Origin: Cucumis sativus
Taxonomy: Eukaryota; Streptophyta; Magnoliopsida; Cucurbitales; Cucurbitaceae
Assembly (NCBI RefSeq): GCF_000004075.3
Contig: NC_026660.2
Coordinates: 6,262,001 to 6,326,000, forward strand
Length of the DNA stretch: 64,000 nucleotides
Reading direction: 5' to 3'
The position numbers and the translations under genes were made by a program. The notes beneath the pieces were generated by a model that searched no databases, had not been told where the DNA came from, and was given only the letters and a program-made list of their open reading frames with translations. Every line of letters begins with the position of its first letter. Positions within the stretch are counted from its first letter, which is position 1. Below, piece by piece: positions 11,306-25,316 of the stretch.

Positions 11306-14300
11306 ATATGAGAGGAATTAGAGAATAATATTGGGAATGAAGAGAGAAGAGAGGAGCATTGACTAGAAAGAAAAAAGGGTTTTGGTAATTGGTTTTGATG
11401 TGTGATGGTGGACAAAAATATATGAGATGAGAGGACAAGGAAGAGGAGAATAAATCTTGCAAATCTCACTTTCCATTAATTCTCTTTGTTTGGAAGCTTG
11501 TGGGTTTGAGAGACGTCTTGAGACATAGAAACAAACAAACACACCTATAAATTTCAGATTAAAATAATATATTATATATCTATATATATTTTTCATTTTT
11601 GTTCTCATGACAACCATAATAATAAATAGATACATACAAGAAGAAGAGGGGGAAATTTTGACTTTATGGAAAGGAAATTAAATGTGAGAGAAATGTGAAG
11701 CAAAGAGAATAATGGAGAAGTAGGGAGGGGATGGTAAAGAAATAAGGGAGGAGAACTTTTTAAGGGCATGTGTCCGAGGACAAAATGACCAAAAAGGCTC
11801 TTTGTTTTACAATATCACAAAAAAGGTCCTTTTCATTATCCCACAATTTTAGAGTTTGGGGAATTGGGGAAAAAGCAATCCCACACACCCTCTCCTCTCC
11901 CACCCTTTAATTTAACTCTCTCATATAATTAATTTCCAATCACATACTCATTAATTATTTCATCCCTTTCCTCAACTTTTTAGGGTTCCATCTCCTAACA
12001 ACCCATTATACTTTCCAAAAGTTTCTATAATTGGTATATTCATCCATTACTGTTATATATCAACTACTTAATTAGTTTCCAATATATTTGTTGAAATATT
12101 TTGAATATATTATTTGTTGCTTCCTCTTTATATTATTTACTATCGTTATTCTCAAAATTTAGAGAAAAACATCATATAAACTCTCTAATCTAATCCTACA
12201 AATATAATATGAATTATTTCAAAGCACCCACTCAAAATTAACAGAGTATGTGGGTTTAGATAATATAATCATATAATTTGACACAGTTGCACGATAATAC
12301 ATCAAACTAATTAGAATCAACCACACAGACACTCTTATAAGAAACTTGCCAATGTGTATATGACAACAAATTAAAACACACACACACATATATACTTGAA
12401 TAGATCATTTAAACCTCAACCATTGTTTTAGTTTCTGCTTAAATTTGAACTAAAGTGATTACAGAAGCTGTCATTGATCATCAAGTGTAAGTGTTTATAT
12501 ATATTGAGAATTGAAAAGAGAGGTGTTCTCTAGGGAAGAGGGAGTTGGAGAGAAAGGAATTAAAAATATAGAGAGTATGAAAAAGTGGAAGGGCATAATG
12601 AGAAAGAGAAGGGAATGGAATCCAGTGAGAGAATATTATGAATAATAATATAAAAAGAGGAAAGAAAAGAAGTAGTAAAGAAGAAGAAAGAAGAGAAGTA
12701 GAGAAGGAAGAAGATGAATAATAAAAATGAAATAGATTTAAAAAAGGAAAGAAAAGGGGAGAATGATGATGATGGTGTTTCGTCCTCGATCCGAGAATCG
12801 AAACATACAAAAGGACATATGGGATGGGAAGCATCAGCCATGGAGGCTGGCGTGGCCTTTTTTCTTTCTTCTTTTTTCTCTTCTCTTTTGGTTTTTAACT
12901 ATTTATTATTCTTATTTAAACAAATAGGCATGGGTACGTACCCAAATTAACCATGTGCCACTCCACTCTATTCCCTTTTATATATATATAAAATCTCAGA
13001 TTGGTTTTGATTGAAAATGGTTGCAAGTTTGAACGTAATAGGAGCATTTTTAAGAATAATTTGAGCTTACTAAAATCAATTAAGATAAAAAATATACAGT
13101 AAAATTTTAAAATAATTTAAGTAGACTATAAAAATGAAAATTTCAATTAAGTAACATATGGTCTAATGAAAGAGTAGAAGAATGATTGTGTGGTTTGAAG
13201 GTGAAGTGAAGGTGGGTGAGTGTGTTTGAGTTAATATTTATTCACATAAACAATGAAATTTGGTTTTGTGTTTAGTTTTTGTGTTTTATCATACTGAAAA
13301 AAGCTGACCATGTTCTTTCCAACACATTAAAAACTTTTTTTAAAGAAAATTCTCTCTCTTTCTCTCTTTCTCTCTAGAAATTGATAGAACATAGAGAGAA
13401 TTAAAGAGAGAGAAAAGAGAGAGAGAGTGTGTGTGAGATGGAAAGAACATCATTATTTGGGGAATATGAAGACTTTTTGCATGAGGGGTCAATGCTCCAA
13501 TTTTCCATCTCACACTCTTCCTTTCTTTCTTTCATTTGCTTTCTATACTATTTTATTCTTACATTTTCCATTTTCAAAACATCCCTTTTCAACATATCAA
13601 AGAAAAAAAAAGGGTTCCAAATAGTTATTTGGGACTCCACTGTTGGTTTTCATCTGAAAATTTTAATACAAATTTTGTTTTTAATGGAAAACTTCTTAAT
13701 ACAAAGTTTTGGCTACTTTGGTAATTAGTAACCTTTTCATATAGTATTAAATACAATACACTAAGAACGTTGCCAACTTTAGAATTCTAAAAAGTCGATG
13801 ATGGGTAATTGGTAAAGTAGTTGATATTGTACCGATTGATTTAAAATGAGGAATGTTTGTATAATTTAATTTGGTATACTCAAAATATATTTATTTTAAT
13901 ATGAAATTACTAAAAATAAATAAAAATAAATAAAAAGAAGGAGTATTTATCATTATTATATAAAAATGGAAAGTAAGGGGCAGAGTCAATTGACCCATCT
14001 CATTCTAATCCCCTTTTGTATTTGCACTTACAACACTATTCTACTATACTCCCACTTCTATTGTACAGAATGGCCATAATTTGGATTTAAATCAAAGTCA
14101 AAAAGTCCATATTTGTTATGTGGAACATCAATTATTTCGTTTCTTCCATGATTATAGGTTACCATGGCTCTCAAATTTGACATTGATAGGAGAATATACA
14201 TGATTAAAACATATCACTAAACACATTTAAATTATGATATATATTTATATTACCTTCACTATAAGTTAAATTAAAAGAATCCACGATCCAAAACCCAAAT

Positions 14301-14830
14301 CAAAACGCTAAGAAGAATCATTAATAAAATTAGAAGAATGATTCAATCACTATGAATCAAAATGAAAATCAAAAGCTTCTAATTCAGAGAGTCACCAAAG
14401 TTAATTATAATTAATTATCTCATCCCAAGTATTAGATTGGGGCTTCTCCATATCTTGAAAGTTTATTTTGTTTTGTTCAATCTACAGCAACACCGCAGTA
14501 TCGAAGATATTTCCAATTTATTAGCTATGATGCATATTCTATCGATTAACTCAAAAGTTTAAGCTTTGTAGGTGAATGCCAATTTAATTGTATATCATGC
14601 ATCTAGTATCTACACTCACTCATAAGCTCTAAATATGAAGACCCAACAAATATATTAATTGGAGAGAAAACAACAATACAAGGGTTTGCTTGAACACAAG
14701 ATAATTCTAGAGCCATATTGTTATGATATCGTCTTAAATCAACAATTTACTTAAAAGCGTAAGCTATTAGGTGAAGATAAATTTAATAAAAAAAACCCCT
14801 CTCTACCATTGTTCTTTTTATATATATATT

Positions 14831-15001
14831 TTAAGTTGTATTAATGAGCCCATCTATAGCTCTTTGCCTGTACAGAACACTTGCCTCTTGAATCAACATT
14901 TGCTTTTGGGTCCAAGGTATATATAACGAAGGGGGTATGAATGTGTCAACTCCGATCCATTGAGATATTCTTGTTTGCCTAGTGATTTCTTCATCCTCCA
15001 T
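14831..15001 (-). CDS. Possible small gene or terminal exon, 56 codons, unknown function
   Basis: An ATG at 15001 opens a frame to TAA at 14831 encoding 56 residues. It starts MEDEEITRQTRISQWIG and continues through FIPPSLYIPWTQKQ to a basic, Leu/Arg-containing end. Amino-acid use is balanced (three Trp/Tyr positions, Pro pair, mixed charges), unlike the low-complexity frames around it. An in-frame stop lies shortly upstream, so it is either a complete short ORF or a last exon entered by an acceptor such as the AG at the second codon. I do not recognise the family. It could pair with the possible exon at 16910-16851. Confidence 0.3.
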   Translation of the reverse strand: MEDEEITRQTRISQWIGVDTFIPPSLYIPWTQKQMLIQEASVLYRQRAIDGLINTT

Positions 15002-16377
15002 TGTTTTGTTGAAAAAAGAAAATCAGAACTTTTAACAGACAAAGAAGTGCATAAACCCCAAATAGGGTTACCATTTATCCTTTGGGGAGCATTAGTGACA
15101 TAAAATGATCACATATTGGAAGGTATATAAATGTGGTGTTGAATACGTGAGATGAAGAACTTGCATGAAATGGAATCTGATGAAGACAGACAGAATCCGA
15201 TGTTGGTAATGTAATGAAGATGGGGTATCCCAATTTGATATTATATAAATATATGTGTGTTCTTGTCGTACTGAGAAAGATATAAAAGAAAACCAAAATT
15301 ATTATTGTAAGAGAAAAGAAGAATTAAAGAAGAAAAAGAAAAGGTATTTGAATATAGGAATGTTCCCATTATAGAAATCTAGCCTAATCCCTACTAAACT
15401 TTCCCTCTCTTTAACTTCTTTTCCCCACTTTATATCATACATTTCTAATTTTTAATCTCAACCCCACCAATAAAATAAAATAAAATGAAAAAAAAATCTT
15501 TTTAAAAATAATTTTGTTCTTTAATATCATCATCATGCCATCATCAATTCCATCATCATACATATTTCCCACATTGTATACACAATTACACCCTCCTTTA
15601 TATTCAGCTAACTTCAACATATAATGTTTTTGAGTGGATGTTTTTTCCTTTATTTAGTCCATAAGAACTTTTAATTTTCTATCCACTTCTAAAAATTGGA
15701 AAGAGGAATTGTAATTTTTTTTAAAAAAAATCATTGAGATGATGTTTTATTTTCCTCATAGGTTCTTATCAATTCAAGCTAAAATGATTTTTTAAAAACA
15801 ATGTGTACTATATTAACTAAAATACTTATCTTTTCAAATGTTTTAATTTTTAAAAAGAATTTGGAGTATTTAAAAATTACCAGTTACCCTTTTATAAAGT
15901 AAATTTATCAAAACATATTTTTTTAAAACTTTAATAATTGATCAACATCATTTTGTTTTATATATTCAATGACATATTCAACGAGGGGGTTATTATTATT
16001 ATTATTATTTTGGAAAATATATACTTTGTGAAAGTGATAAAATATTGTAATTTGTAAAAGTTAATAATTAATATCATGCATGCATAATTAAAACCATCAT
16101 TCAGCAGTTCATAAGATTATTTTGGAAGGAACAACGCAACTTTACTCTTTTTCTCTAAAAGGTAGGTGATTTGTAAGAAAGTACTCAAAGAAAAAGCAAC
16201 ATAAAATAAAATAAAATAAAGACCAACTTTTAGAAACCAAGTTAATCCCAAGCACCTTCCAAACCATAAGATAATAAAAATAAAAACCAAGGGAATGACC
16301 ACATTTTTCACCAGGGCTAAAGTAAAACGTTTGAATACAATCCTATAAGAAAATCAGAATAAACAATAGTTCAAACT

Positions 16378-16404
16378 TTATTATTATTATTATTATTATT
16401 ATTA
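16378..16404. repeat. (TTA)n microsatellite
   Basis: About nine TTA units in AT-rich intergenic DNA. Confidence 0.85.
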
Positions 16405-16850
16405 GAAAAATGCAACACGAGTACTTTTCAAATGATCTCAAACTTAATCCTACTTTCGTCTAAAAACACGTTTAATTGTCAAGTTCTAATGGAATATGGT
16501 TCATTAGAAAGATGTCACAGTTAATAATAAAACTTAATGTAATCTCATGGATAGAGGTCCGATCTTCCTTCCAACATATTGTAAGAAAAAAAAGCATAAG
16601 AAAAAAGAAATCAAATGCATTAGAAACTCGAGGTTATATATACTACAAGTTCTTTAATAGTGAGGATTAGAAACCACAACGACTACATCAGTGATTGCTT
16701 AGAATTAGAAAGAGGCTCAAATACGCTCACAAATAGTGTTTAAGGACACGTTGCATTGTAAAATAGACAATTGTTTTTTTTTCAATACATCAAATTTAAA
16801 AATGAACGATCGAATCTTTAACGTCTATAAAAGAATAATGAGTTACATAC

Positions 16851-16910
16851 CTTTTGAATCATTTTTCTCCAATAGTTGTAGTTGACATTTTTAGCCGCAC
16901 TGGACATCAT
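16851..16910 (-). CDS. Possible first exon, 20 codons, unknown function
   Basis: On the minus strand, ATG at 16910 (or the second ATG three bases later) opens a frame of 20 codons, MMSSAAKNVNYNYWRKMIQK, ending exactly at a GTATGT donor at 16850. It is in phase 0, which would match a phase-0 acceptor within the 14831-15001 ORF, giving a protein of about 74 residues after removal of a roughly 1.85-kb intron. Unrecognised; the link between the two pieces is a guess. Confidence 0.25.
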
Positions 16911-19900
16911 GTTGTTTCAATAGTGGGACAAAAATAATAATAGAGATGAATTTTTTGTTTTTTTTCTTAAAAAGAGAGAATTACTTGATAAAGAAAAAAG
17001 AAAAAAGGAAAAAGAAAAGAAAGTAAATGGGTTTAGTTTCTTTTTGTATTATGTGAAAACTAATGATACTGATCATACCCATACACATATATCCATCCCA
17101 AAAATCGATTTGATTAAGAAATAGATAAAAGGTTAGAAATTACAATCATGAAGGAATAATTCAAAAGGAAATCAATGGAAAACGTAAATCCAGTGGTGTT
17201 ACGTTTGACATTCATATTACAAGTAATTAAATAATCAACTTTAAATATCATATTATTCTTTCTTATATTTCTTATTTTTAACTTTCTTTTATCTATGTAC
17301 ATTTTTATTATTAAATTTAAAAATATATTCACATGTTTGTATTTTTCGTATGAAAATTTATTATCATTATTTAATTTAGCTACATTGAAATTAATTTTAA
17401 AAAACTAAACTAATTAAGATTAGTTAAAAGCATGAAGACTAAAATTAGATTATCAAAAATTAAAAAAAAAATGTAAGTAATAAAGATTAAGTTATACTTT
17501 GACGTTTTTATGATTTTAGTCTACATGTTTAGTCGTCTAATTTTGATTATATATGTTTTGAAAGATCTTAATTTTTTTAAAAAAATTATGGTAAAATTGT
17601 TGGATATATATGAATTTTTTTTAAAAATAACAACAATAAAAAGAAAAATAAAGTGGAATTGAGAGAGAGAGAGAGGGAGGGAGAGAGAGAGAGTTGGGTG
17701 TATGCATGAAATGAAGAAATGTGTGTGTGTGTGGATATAATGAGTGTGCATGTCAGTGCATGCATGTGGTGGAACTGAATATATATATATATATATGAAG
17801 TTTTTATATTTTGATTTAATTTAGAGGAATACATACACAATGAGGGCATGGGAATATGGGGTACAGAGGGTTGTCAGATCAAGAAAGGGTTTTAGGGTTT
17901 GTTTTCTTTCTTTCAGATTTATTTATTATTAGGGTTTTAGGGTTTTGATGAATATATATATATATTGATAAAGCATTGGGCATTGGGTTTGTAGTGTTAT
18001 GGTTTCACAAGCATCTTATAGGCCTTTTTAACTTCGTCTGAACCCCTCTTTGGTCAAATCCCTACTCTCTCCTATTCCCTTTTTCTTTCCTTTCATTATT
18101 CCACCTTTCTTCTTTCACTTTTTACCCTCCACTACCTCTCTTTTCCCTTTACACATTTTTCTTTCTTCTTCTTCTTTTATCACAAATCCAACATACAACA
18201 GAGTTCAAATACTACAGAATCGAGAGAGCTAGGCTAGAGAAAAGTATTCAAATTCAGATTAATAGATGAGATATCATAGTTACAAAGGAGGTGTGATTTA
18301 AGTCCCCAAAGAAGCAATTAAATGCATAAACTCATCCACCCTTATATTGGTTTATATTTGTATAATACTTACCTTTATCCATCAATTTTAGTGTTTATTA
18401 GATAAATTGTTGGTATTATAAAAGTGTTATATATTCAAACACCTACAATGTTATTTTCTTTTCGTTCACGAATTAAAAGGCATTAACAAAAATGCTTTCA
18501 TTTACCTACACATCATACATCTTCTAGAGTAAAAATAAAAATTGAAATTACAACAAAAAAAATTGGTCTAAATTGTAGATTTAATTATTTTTCTTTTTAG
18601 TAAATGAGGGAGAATATTTAGAAGAAACAAATTTAAACCATTATTAGCTCATCCATAATAGACTACAATTCTTTTTAAAAAAAAACAATAAACATTGAAT
18701 TAGGTTTGAATCTTAATTATGTTAGTCAACCAACGTTCTACCCACATTTTTTTTTAATCTTTATATTTTCAAATAACATTAATCTCTAATCATTCTACTT
18801 CTATATTTTCTTTCATGTTCATCATTGCACCTTCAAACCATAAATCATTATTCTTTTATCATGATACTACCATCAATAAAAAAAGTGATATTATATCAAT
18901 AAACAATATCATACCATTGGTTGTGCATTCATCTTTCTCTTGGCTTAGAGGAAGGTAATCTTCCACGGCCTCTTTATCTCTTAGTGCCACATTTCAAAAA
19001 GGACAAATTTCTTAAATTTCTTACCTGAGTTACTGTGTTTAACCTTTCTCTTTCTCTTTTTTTTTTTTTTCTTTTTGTCTCATTTTGAATGTCTTTTAGT
19101 GTTGAATTTTGGTTATTGGTGAACGAGTTTGGGTGATCTTTTTGTCTTTGTTGTTGAAAAAAAATATTTGAATAGTTTTGGAGTGATTTTTTCAGTTTGG
19201 TTTCAAGTTGACTGTCATCCACGAGTTTAACGGTTAACTTTATTATATAAGTCTACTATTCATCCAAATATTACAATGACTAACAACACTTCTCTAATTT
19301 TGACATTTAACGTAGTATTTAGCTTTAAAACACGATCTAAGAATTATGTGTGAACTCAAAAGAAAACATCACTACAAGATGATACGTTAAGAAATATTAT
19401 TTATTAATTCAAACTTATTTAACGTTTTAGATATATACTAACATATACTAATCCAATTAATCAAAATATGTCTCAGTTACTTTTTGTTTTGACATGATTA
19501 TTATATAAATTCAAATTTCACAAATTAAGTTTTCTCTTAATTACTTGCTGAACCTATGGAAAAAACTATACAATCCATGGTTTATAAATGAAAAGAAAAA
19601 AACCCACCCACCAACACCAACACCAACCCATTTTGATCCTATGGGAGGAAGGATGGAAATGTAATTTGGAAGAGGTAGGAATTATTGAAATTAGGATTTA
19701 AAAATGAGAATGTGGGAAAATAAGATATGAAAATGGGAGATGAACAGTGCATTTGGGTCATAAAGGCCCACCAACAAAACAAAAAAACACACAATCTTCT
19801 GATCGAGACAAGTCTTAGACCCAAAGCTAAGATTCAGTTTTTGTTTTCTTTTTGCTTTTTACTTTCTCTTTCAATTTTTATATATATATTTGTTATGAAC

Positions 19901-20945
19901 ATATATACATACATTTATATTTATATATATCAAGTTGATAGGGTTTTTGATCTGCTGTGTAGTGGGGTGTGGGAGAAATGATTACAAAGGCAAAAGGGTT
20001 CCGACTTTCTCATAAAAATCGCTTTGTTGCCTTCCAATATAAGCCAACCACTGTTTTTAGAATCATTTGTTCATATTTTAAATCCATCACATTAACAGTC
20101 CAATGCTCATACAACACATTATCTCTATTCAAATAAAAGATTATGAAATGTAATTAATCATGGTTTCAAGTTAGAAAGTTTTTCTTTTTTTAAATCTATT
20201 TTTCCTCCACAAAGCTATCATTTACTCCTTTTTAGCAATGAATCGAAGGAAGGTTTTAGGACTGTCTTAACTTAGTTTCAATATTTTGATGTGCTTCCCT
20301 TCCCTTCTATTGTTCATCCTATTACTTAAAATAAATTATTTTTACTTGTTCTATATGTTTAATGGTTGAACTTCACCTCTTCATCTAAGTTGATGATAAG
20401 AGACAAAGGTTAACCATTTTTTCTTTTATTAACTTGTTGCCATCATGTTTGTTTAGAAGAAAAATGGCAAAGATGTTTGAATGATTGAAGTAATTTAGAG
20501 TTATATAATTAAGTAAAGAAATACAAAAGTGTTGCTTATAGCAGGAGTTACTATATGTTTAAATTAACATATGCAACATAGGGTAAGTAGGAGTTGAGCA
20601 TAGGGTTGTCAACTTGGTTTTTGGAAAATTGAAAAAGAAAAAAAAAAAAAAGAAAGTTTATAATAATGAATTGCAGAAATAAATGAAATGGTAATGGATT
20701 TTTTAATTTTTTTTTAAAAAAATAATCTCTGCATGTCACCAAACCCTAAATATTCCCTTGTCTCCCCACTCACCATTATCCTCTCTAAAATTTTGAAATT
20801 TCTTTCCCTTTTTCTCTAATTTTCCACTCTTTTTAGTTTTTTCCCTTCTCCCTAGGCTGCCTCCTTATATCTGCCTCCAATCTATTCAATTTTCTATTAC
20901 ACATTTTTCTTCTTATTCAAATAATTGATATATACACACACACAC

Positions 20946-20955
<10 letters not shown>

Positions 20956-21029
<74 letters not shown>
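20956..21029. repeat. (AT)n microsatellite, about 37 units, with an (AC)n shoulder
   Basis: An uninterrupted AT dinucleotide run of about 74 bp follows a short CA tract beginning near 20935. Probably highly variable in length between individuals. Confidence 0.9.
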
Positions 21030-21030
<1 letters not shown>

Positions 21031-22532
21031 CTTTTATCTTATGTGCAGAGAGGAAAAAGTATTATGGACTTTATTTGATTTCTTCTCTTTCAATTATTGG
21101 CCGGGAACAAGTCAAGAATTTCATACAACACTACACTAACCAATCCCTATCCCCCAACAAAACCCAAACAAGATATATATAAACCCTAATGAAAATAAAA
21201 ATAAAAGACTAATTTATAGGTTTCATTCTCTAAATTACTTTAATATATAAAATTTTATACTTTTAAATAAAACAAATATAGTTCAAACTCAAATCAAATA
21301 TTTACGAGGTAAAGAGGTTTAAATCCCTACAAAGTTTAAAAAAAGTATGTTTCTATTTTATTTATTTGCTTATCAATTTTCGATTAGTATAGTAAGAAGA
21401 ACAGAATCAAATAACTAGAGACACAATTAATTAAGTAGTGAGTGATGATATTGTAGAGTTTGTATCATTTAATACATATAAGTAAAAAAATGAAATGGAA
21501 AAAGAAGTATAAATGAAATGGTTGATAGAAGAAATGAAGAGAAAAAAAAGAAGGAAATTGAGAATCACAAACAACCGACATTGGGCTCATGAGTGTTAAA
21601 ATCATATAATCACAAAAACACTTTTTCACATCCAAACTCTCCCTTTTTAAGTATCATCATTCTAATCAATCAATAAACCATTAATCACTTTTTCAACTAC
21701 CTCTCTATTTATTATAAAACTATATATTTATATTTTTTAGCTGTTACATTGAATCTATTTACTTAACTTTTTATCTTATGGTTTACTTTTACGATCTTTT
21801 TTAGTCTACAATTCACTACTTACCTTACAACCACGTAGATCGTTACTAATTCTGTGATATAGTTAAATATTGAAATTCGCTATATTTATGAATTCCAATA
21901 TCAATAAACCAATACTAAACTATGTCAAAAAAAAAAAATCTAAAAATTATTGATATATTTTTTGAAAATGATACATTAGATCTATTCGAACATTTTTACC
22001 AGATGGACAAGCTCTAGCTTCCACACCATCCTTGCTTGATTAATATAGCAAGAAGATACACGAGAAGCAAGAGACAAAATCCAATAAATGTTATAAGAGG
22101 GTTAGAGATAAGTTCAAGACAAATAAATTAAAAGGCAATAATATTAATAGCAAGGGTGGAGGCATTGTAGCTTGAAAAAAGAGTAGATATTCTAGTCCAA
22201 AAATCCAAAAGAGAGCATATATGTTCTCAAAGATGAATGGTTGATTTGTTTTTATCTTTAAAAATAGGGTTGTTTCTCTTCAACCAAATTGTTCATATCA
22301 CTGTTTATATTATATATAGAGTAAAATAATAATTGTAAATCTAAAAAGTGACCGTCGTAATTATAAAAACCGAATTTAACTAAAACAACAAAATTTATTC
22401 CAGTCTATCAACCATAAAAATGTAAGTATGTATTTATTTGATTAATTATGAGTAAATCTTATAGTAATTAGAATTAAAGTGGTTGGAAGAATGTTAGTTT
22501 TGGTTAGAGGAGGAGGAAAAGAGAGGGAAAGG

Positions 22533-22670
22533 ATGGACGTGCGTGGAAAGTGGGACCCAAGGGGGGGGGGTGGAATTTGCATGGACGTGCGCGGGGAGTG
22601 GGACCCAGGGAGGGAACCTGACTGCGCGTGCAAAGCCGGACTTCATGGGGGGGTCTCTCCCTGTGGGCCC
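22533..22670. promoter_or_regulatory. GC-rich island with three class-I TCP-type sites on a duplicated 27-bp core
   Basis: Two copies of a 27-bp core (22533-22559 and 22581-22607, three mismatches) each carry GTGGGACCC (22550-22558 and 22598-22606). A third site, GTGGGCCC, is at 22663-22670. All match the reverse of GGNCCCAC, the class-I TCP consensus. The copies are separated by a run of ten G. The island is flanked by AT-rich DNA, and no gene start is recognisable close by; the nearest assigned gene is the JAZ10-like gene about 4.7 kb away. Regulatory function is inferred. Confidence 0.4.
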
Positions 22671-22699
22671 CTGCACGTACTTCCTCTCTTAATTTCTTT

Positions 22700-24880
22700 T
22701 ACTTTTCTTCTTCTTTTATAATTTAAATAAATAATTATAGTTTTTTCTTTTTCTCTTTTTTGTTTCTGTAATGATTATAAGTTAGTTTAATAATTCCAAA
22801 CAAAATAAAAACAACAACGCAAAGCCGCTGCGTTTTTACCTTTCTTATTTTATTACTTTCTTTATTCCTCTCCCTAAGCTCTCTCTTTTTTTTTGTCATT
22901 ATTCACTTTCAAATTTCAATTACCCCCTCCCCCCCTACTACTTTTATATTCATCTCTTCCCTTTTTTATTAAACACAACCTTCAACTTCTAAAACTTTTT
23001 CTTTATTTATGCTAATTGCTAACCATACGGTTAATTTTTTAAATGGTGTTAGAGATGGAGGGGGAAGAGCTAGAGAGAGACCTACCTAAAAATTATAAAT
23101 TTGAGTTTTGTATTCCTTTGATTATTAAATTTTATAATACATTTTTTTATATTAAATATTTAAATTTTAAGCATTAGCATTAATAAATATTAGATAATTA
23201 GTTGAATATTTTGAAACTTCAATTCAATTATATAATTTATTTTCAACGTTTTGAAACTAAACAAATAAAATATAATGTTTTAATTGGTAAGGCCTAATTA
23301 GTCCTATTAAATCCTAAACCCTGCAAGGTTGTACTAAACAAACCATGTCTTTGTTTCATCACCATTTAGATTTAAAGAAAGGGTATCATATATATGTTTT
23401 AATTTGAAAGTCATTTTACCACATTCCATTATGAATTTGTGCTTTCCTGATTCAATTTTTGCTAATTCCATCACTAATTTTGAATATCTAAATAATGTAA
23501 AAAAGGACATTCATCCACTGATTTCGATACTTTATGGTATTATGAGAAATTAACATTGAATAATTAGTTTCTATAAAAACAAAGATGAATTTCGAAGTCC
23601 CACATCCAGATGCCGATACTCATTATCAAGCCCACATGTCATTATGTGATGATATGATATCAATTCGGGCCGATTCTAATGTCCAATTCTATCTGGGCGT
23701 CCATGTCTTTCGATCCATATACATTTTCCCGTTACATTCCCCATTGATACTTTCTTTTGCCATAAAAAATATTGCAATCTAATTTAAATTGGAAGTAAAC
23801 CTCATAGTTATTTATATACTTGGTATGTTAATTCAGCTATTCTAAATTACTTTAAACACGTACCTTCTATGTCTATATATCAATAAAATTAGCTAGAGTT
23901 ATTCACTAAATATTTAAAAAAAAAACATTTTGTACTAATTCAAACTTTATAACTTCACTAAGCCTTGAGCGCATTTGATTCTATTTTTGTCATTCATTCT
24001 ATTTTTTGTGTGTTTTCTACTTAATAGAAGTTGATTTTATTACGAGAATTTAAATTTATATCAATGTTTATTTACGTCGAATGCAATAAAAAATGTAAGC
24101 ATATCCAATTTATGTCAACAAATTTACTATTAGTGGACAAAACGGTAGGGAATGTTTGGACCTCATATTTGCCCGAAATGAAATGGGTTAAAATAGCACA
24201 CTCTATATTTGAAGTCTGAATTATAAAAACTCTAGAATTAGAGTAGTGAAAAAACAAGATTGAAGTTAAGTTTATGACATGAACATCTTAATCAACAAGA
24301 TTTAATAAAACCAAGTTAAGAAAAACATGTATTTGCACTAAACTATAATAACAAAAATTATAATAGTATGTACTCTAAACGCAAAGTATTATAATACCCA
24401 GACTACCAAAACTTACTCATCACCCAAACGTTCCCTTAATTTTTAGTTTTTAATTCACTTATCTCTCGTTTCTCGATACTTCAACCTCCAAGCTCCTCTT
24501 CCATGGTTATCTTATCACATGTTTTATGATAAATTTCATATTAATTCAACGCCTACTCTCATCTTATTATCACATACCATTTTAAAACAATTATTTAAAA
24601 TTACAAATTATAAAAAAATTCTAATAGTATCTTTATACTAGTTATTATATATTTTGATAACACTAAACATTGATCATGGCCAATGATCACAACAATAATT
24701 TAGCATTGTTTATCAGACAGTGTTAACTTACTTTATTTCATCTTTCAAACCGAAAGTTACAAAACATTAATTTACTTTATTTTGATGCTAAACTAAGTCG
24801 TAATATATTGAACACAAATTTCTTATTTAGCTAAAGTGTGAAATGAAAACATTAGAATGAAATGAAATGATTAAGAAGTA
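22700..24880. other. AT-rich intergenic DNA
   Basis: A short inverted repeat (AACGCA at 22816-22821 and TGCGTT at 22829-22834) follows the GC island. Otherwise AT-rich, with no frame of convincing coding character. A 65-codon frame at 23585-23782 is unrecognised and lacks support. Confidence 0.5.
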
Positions 24881-24889
24881 AATGGGTGT

Positions 24890-25260
24890 ATCCCGGAAGT
24901 AAGTAAAGTAATAAGGAGGGGCACATTTGGTGGGAGTTGGACCCACGCGGAGAAACGTGATTGGTTGGCGAAGATCACGTAATCGGACCGTCACGATTTG
25001 GACGTGTGGTGTGAGCAACTAACTAACCAAACAAACCAGGTTGGATTAGGAGGAGGAAGCGCATGCGTGGAGGAATGTGATTGGAAGACAACAACAACAA
25101 ATTAAGTCACGTGTTTCTTGATCGTCCAAGTCAGTTGAGAGGATGAGCAAAAAAGGCCAGAAATTATGAATATGGGCCCGGAATTAACCCGGCCCAATAT
25201 TCTTCCAATTATAGAACTCACCCGATCCTCGTGTCCCTGCCGACACGACGACACATCAAA
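24890..25260. promoter_or_regulatory. Promoter-like GC island with G-box, CCAAT and GGCCCAAT motifs
   Basis: The segment has GGACCCAC (TCP-type) near 24940, two GTGATTGG (CCAAT-box in reverse) elements, a CACGTG G-box at 25108-25113, and GGGCCC followed by GGCCCAAT at 25191-25198. Such site-II/TCP plus CCAAT combinations are typical of plant housekeeping promoters. The only ORF directly downstream on the plus strand is the 26-codon frame at 25317. It might instead be a distal module of the JAZ10-like gene, 2.2 kb away. Confidence 0.4.
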
Positions 25261-25316
25261 ACTCTTTAATTCGGAAAGTATTGGAAAACTGAATTGAGAA
25301 ACGATAGTCGTGAATC

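Larger units (their letters stand above)
11210..22470. other. AT-rich intergenic region, LAX2-like promoter side
   Basis: The proximal part is the promoter of the LAX2-like gene. The rest is AT-rich, with homopolymer, TTA, GA and TA runs. A moderately GC-richer patch at 12770-12860 has open frames on both strands but no recognisable domain. Two short stretches of coding character on the minus strand (16910-16851 and 15001-14831) are listed separately. I see no other gene. Confidence 0.5.

Noticed and set aside
12481..12950. Overlapping open frames on both strands, including one starting MADASHPICPF on the minus strand
   Set aside because: After about 30 residues they become Phe/Leu/Ser low complexity from purine/pyrimidine-rich DNA; no domain or convincing splice structure.
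18905..19222. Minus-strand frame with a CAGGTAAG-like donor near 19030 and a possible next exon reading EDYLPLSQEKDE
   Set aside because: It starts with GTG, not ATG; the implied intron would be only about 55-65 bp, and the peptide is unrecognised and Lys/Gln-rich.
23598..23608. GTCCCACATCC, close to the plant snRNA upstream element
   Set aside because: No TATA box at the required spacing and no snRNA sequence downstream.
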